DNA of 6,982 bases from Clostridiales bacterium (lineage in GTDB: Bacteria; Bacillota_A; Clostridia; Oscillospirales; Oscillospiraceae): positions 1 through 6,982 of the forward strand of contig DXUR01000129.1 in assembly GCA_019417795.1 (NCBI GenBank). The letters run 5' to 3'. The notes below the pieces were generated by a model, which made no database searches, had not been told where the DNA came from, and saw nothing but the letters and a program-made list of their open reading frames with translations. Both the position numbers and the translations under genes were made by a program. This document shows positions 6,528 through 6,982 of the stretch, piece by piece (the first letter of the stretch is position 1; each line of letters begins with the position of its first letter).

Positions 6528-6672
6528 ACCTACTCATTACCCCAATCGTATCCTCCCTATACACCAGAGTGGGGCCTGTTTCACATTTCGTTGCGCAGGG
6601 TACCTTTCCCCCTTTTTGCAATGCAAAGACATGCGCAAATGGGCTTTTTAAGATGCTCGGGGTACACCAAGG
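6528..6672. other. Non-coding right end of the element, likely containing the right attachment site
   Basis: This stretch has no credible gene and no clear terminator. It joins the recombinase stop to the first SASP-like codons at 6673. In the SASP frame, TAA at 6649-6651 and non-SASP codons (DARGTPR) precede the homologous part, so the junction between element and host gene should fall in about 6650-6675, around the sequence ACCAAGGGAGG. The exact crossover cannot be fixed without the left end or an uninterrupted SASP gene. Confidence 0.5.
6591..6638. repeat. Nested inverted repeats near the element's right end
   Basis: TTGCGCA at 6591-6597 and TGCGCAA at 6632-6638 are perfect reverse complements. 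Between them lies the 13-bp dyad TTTGCA-A-TGCAAA (6615-6627). They sit about 35 bp left of the SASP junction. Such dyads could be recombinase or accessory-protein binding sites, or a 3' mRNA structure for the recombinase transcript. Confidence 0.4.
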
Positions 6673-6789
6673 GAGGTCGGCGTCAACCTCAAGCAGGGCT
6701 ACAACGGCGATCTGACCTCCCGCGAGGCCGGCTCTGTCGGCGGCCAGATGGTCAAGAAGATGATCGAGAGCTACGAGAAGAACCTGTAA
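6673..6789 (+). pseudogene. Truncated alpha/beta-type small acid-soluble spore protein (C-terminal half)
   Basis: The frame reads EVGVNLKQGYNGDLTSREAG, then SVGGQMVKKMIESYEKNL and TAA at 6787-6789. This is the conserved second half of alpha/beta-type SASPs, the DNA-coating proteins of dormant spores. It carries the GVNL turn, the GYNGDLTSR segment and the SVGG-MVKKMIE helix. The first half, including the first DNA-binding helix and the YE(I/V)A-type site cut by the germination protease, is absent. Upstream in frame there is a stop at 6649 and no start codon, and the nearest ATG (6653) is in another frame, so no functional product can be made from this piece. The gene's own terminator follows, so this is a host gene broken at its 5' side, probably by insertion of the adjacent recombinase-bearing element. 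Full-length family members are about 60-70 residues; 38 remain. Confidence 0.88.
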
Positions 6790-6815
6790 AAAAGGCTCTT
6801 TCGCAAATCGCAGAC

Positions 6816-6847
6816 AAAGGGCGCGGCCAACAGGCCGTGCCCTTTTT
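6816..6847 (+). terminator. Rho-independent terminator of the SASP gene
   Basis: The left arm, 6816-6828 (AAAGGGC then GCGGCC), pairs with the right arm, 6833-6845, around an AACA loop with a single G-T wobble at 6823/6838. A T-run reaches 6847. It lies 26 bp after the SASP stop and is a textbook terminator. Confidence 0.9.
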
Positions 6848-6982
6848 GCTGTGATGGACGAAATGACAGAAGATATTCTGCAAAGCCTTCCGGCACGCTC
6901 GCTCCGCGCGGGAATATTTTCCATTCCCGCGCGGAGGAGACAAAAGGGCAGGGGACTTGCCGCCCTTGGTGCTCATTTTGCG
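6848..6982. other. Intergenic tail with hairpins, no confident gene
   Basis: After the SASP terminator I see no gene with a ribosome binding site. A forward frame from ATG 6854 is open to the window edge but lacks a Shine-Dalgarno and starts 7 bp after the terminator T-run. A short stem (AAGGGC 6944-6949 with GCCCTT 6962-6967) followed leftward by a T-rich run could be the terminator of a leftward gene starting beyond the window. Confidence 0.4.
6902..6936. repeat. 14-bp perfect inverted repeat
   Basis: CTCCGCGCGGGAAT at 6902-6915 is perfectly complementary to ATTCCCGCGCGGAG at 6923-6936 around a 7-nt loop (ATTTTCC). No T-run follows on either strand, so it is not a standard terminator. It may be a dispersed palindromic repeat or a structured RNA element. 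Confidence 0.7.

Noticed and set aside
6653..6789. Chimeric start that would rescue the SASP fragment
   Set aside because: ATG 6653 is in a different frame from the SASP codons, and the SASP frame has a stop at 6649-6651 with no start codon after it before the homologous part.
6469..6924. Reverse-strand 151-codon frame across the SASP region
   Set aside because: It is antisense to the recognised SASP codons and the recombinase 3' end, and crosses the SASP terminator.
6854..6982. Forward frame from ATG 6854 open to the window edge
   Set aside because: It has no ribosome binding site, starts right after a terminator and is made partly of a perfect palindrome; there is not enough sequence to support a gene.
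1..6982. CRISPR arrays, tRNA or rRNA genes, insertion-sequence transposases
   Set aside because: No spaced direct repeats, cloverleaf-like sequence, rRNA segments or DDE transposase motifs were seen on either strand.

Overview
The window looks like chromosomal DNA of an endospore-forming, fairly GC-rich member of the Clostridia (Bacillota). The taxonomic call is inference. It rests on a small acid-soluble spore protein (SASP) gene fragment at the right, strong AGGAGG-type ribosome binding sites, Gram-positive style lipoprotein signals, and a clostridial-type large serine recombinase preceded by tiny coupled genes. An Oscillospiraceae-like gut bacterium would fit, but the sequence alone cannot settle this.

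Left part (1-4220): three co-directional genes form a likely detergent or alkyl-ester locus. They are a TetR-family regulator cut by the window edge (1-555), a lipoprotein with DUF1254 and DUF1214 domains (658-2040), and a lipoprotein alkyl sulfatase of the SdsA1 type with a complete set of zinc ligands (2062-4107). The two lipoprotein genes are 21 bp apart and have no terminator between them. A GC-rich hairpin and then a 16-bp perfect bidirectional terminator close the unit.

Middle (4221-6527): base composition becomes visibly more AT-rich. A weak 82-codon reverse ORF is followed by a translationally coupled pair of very small genes (17 and 49 codons), the second resembling TnpW-type small proteins. 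A 556-residue zinc-ribbon serine recombinase comes next. The recombinase has its own near-consensus promoter (TTGACG-18-TATAAT) buried in the end of the small gene. A perfect 8-bp inverted repeat brackets its Shine-Dalgarno sequence and GTG start.

Right part (6528-6982): about 145 bp of non-coding element end with nested dyads leads straight into the 3' half of an alpha/beta-type SASP gene, followed by that gene's own terminator. The 5' half of the SASP gene is nowhere in the window. The simplest reading is that a mobile element driven by this recombinase inserted into the SASP gene, with its right junction near 6650-6675 and its left junction outside the window. The alkyl sulfatase locus would then be cargo, although its base composition resembles the flank more than the recombinase module. 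Beyond the SASP terminator there are only strong hairpins.
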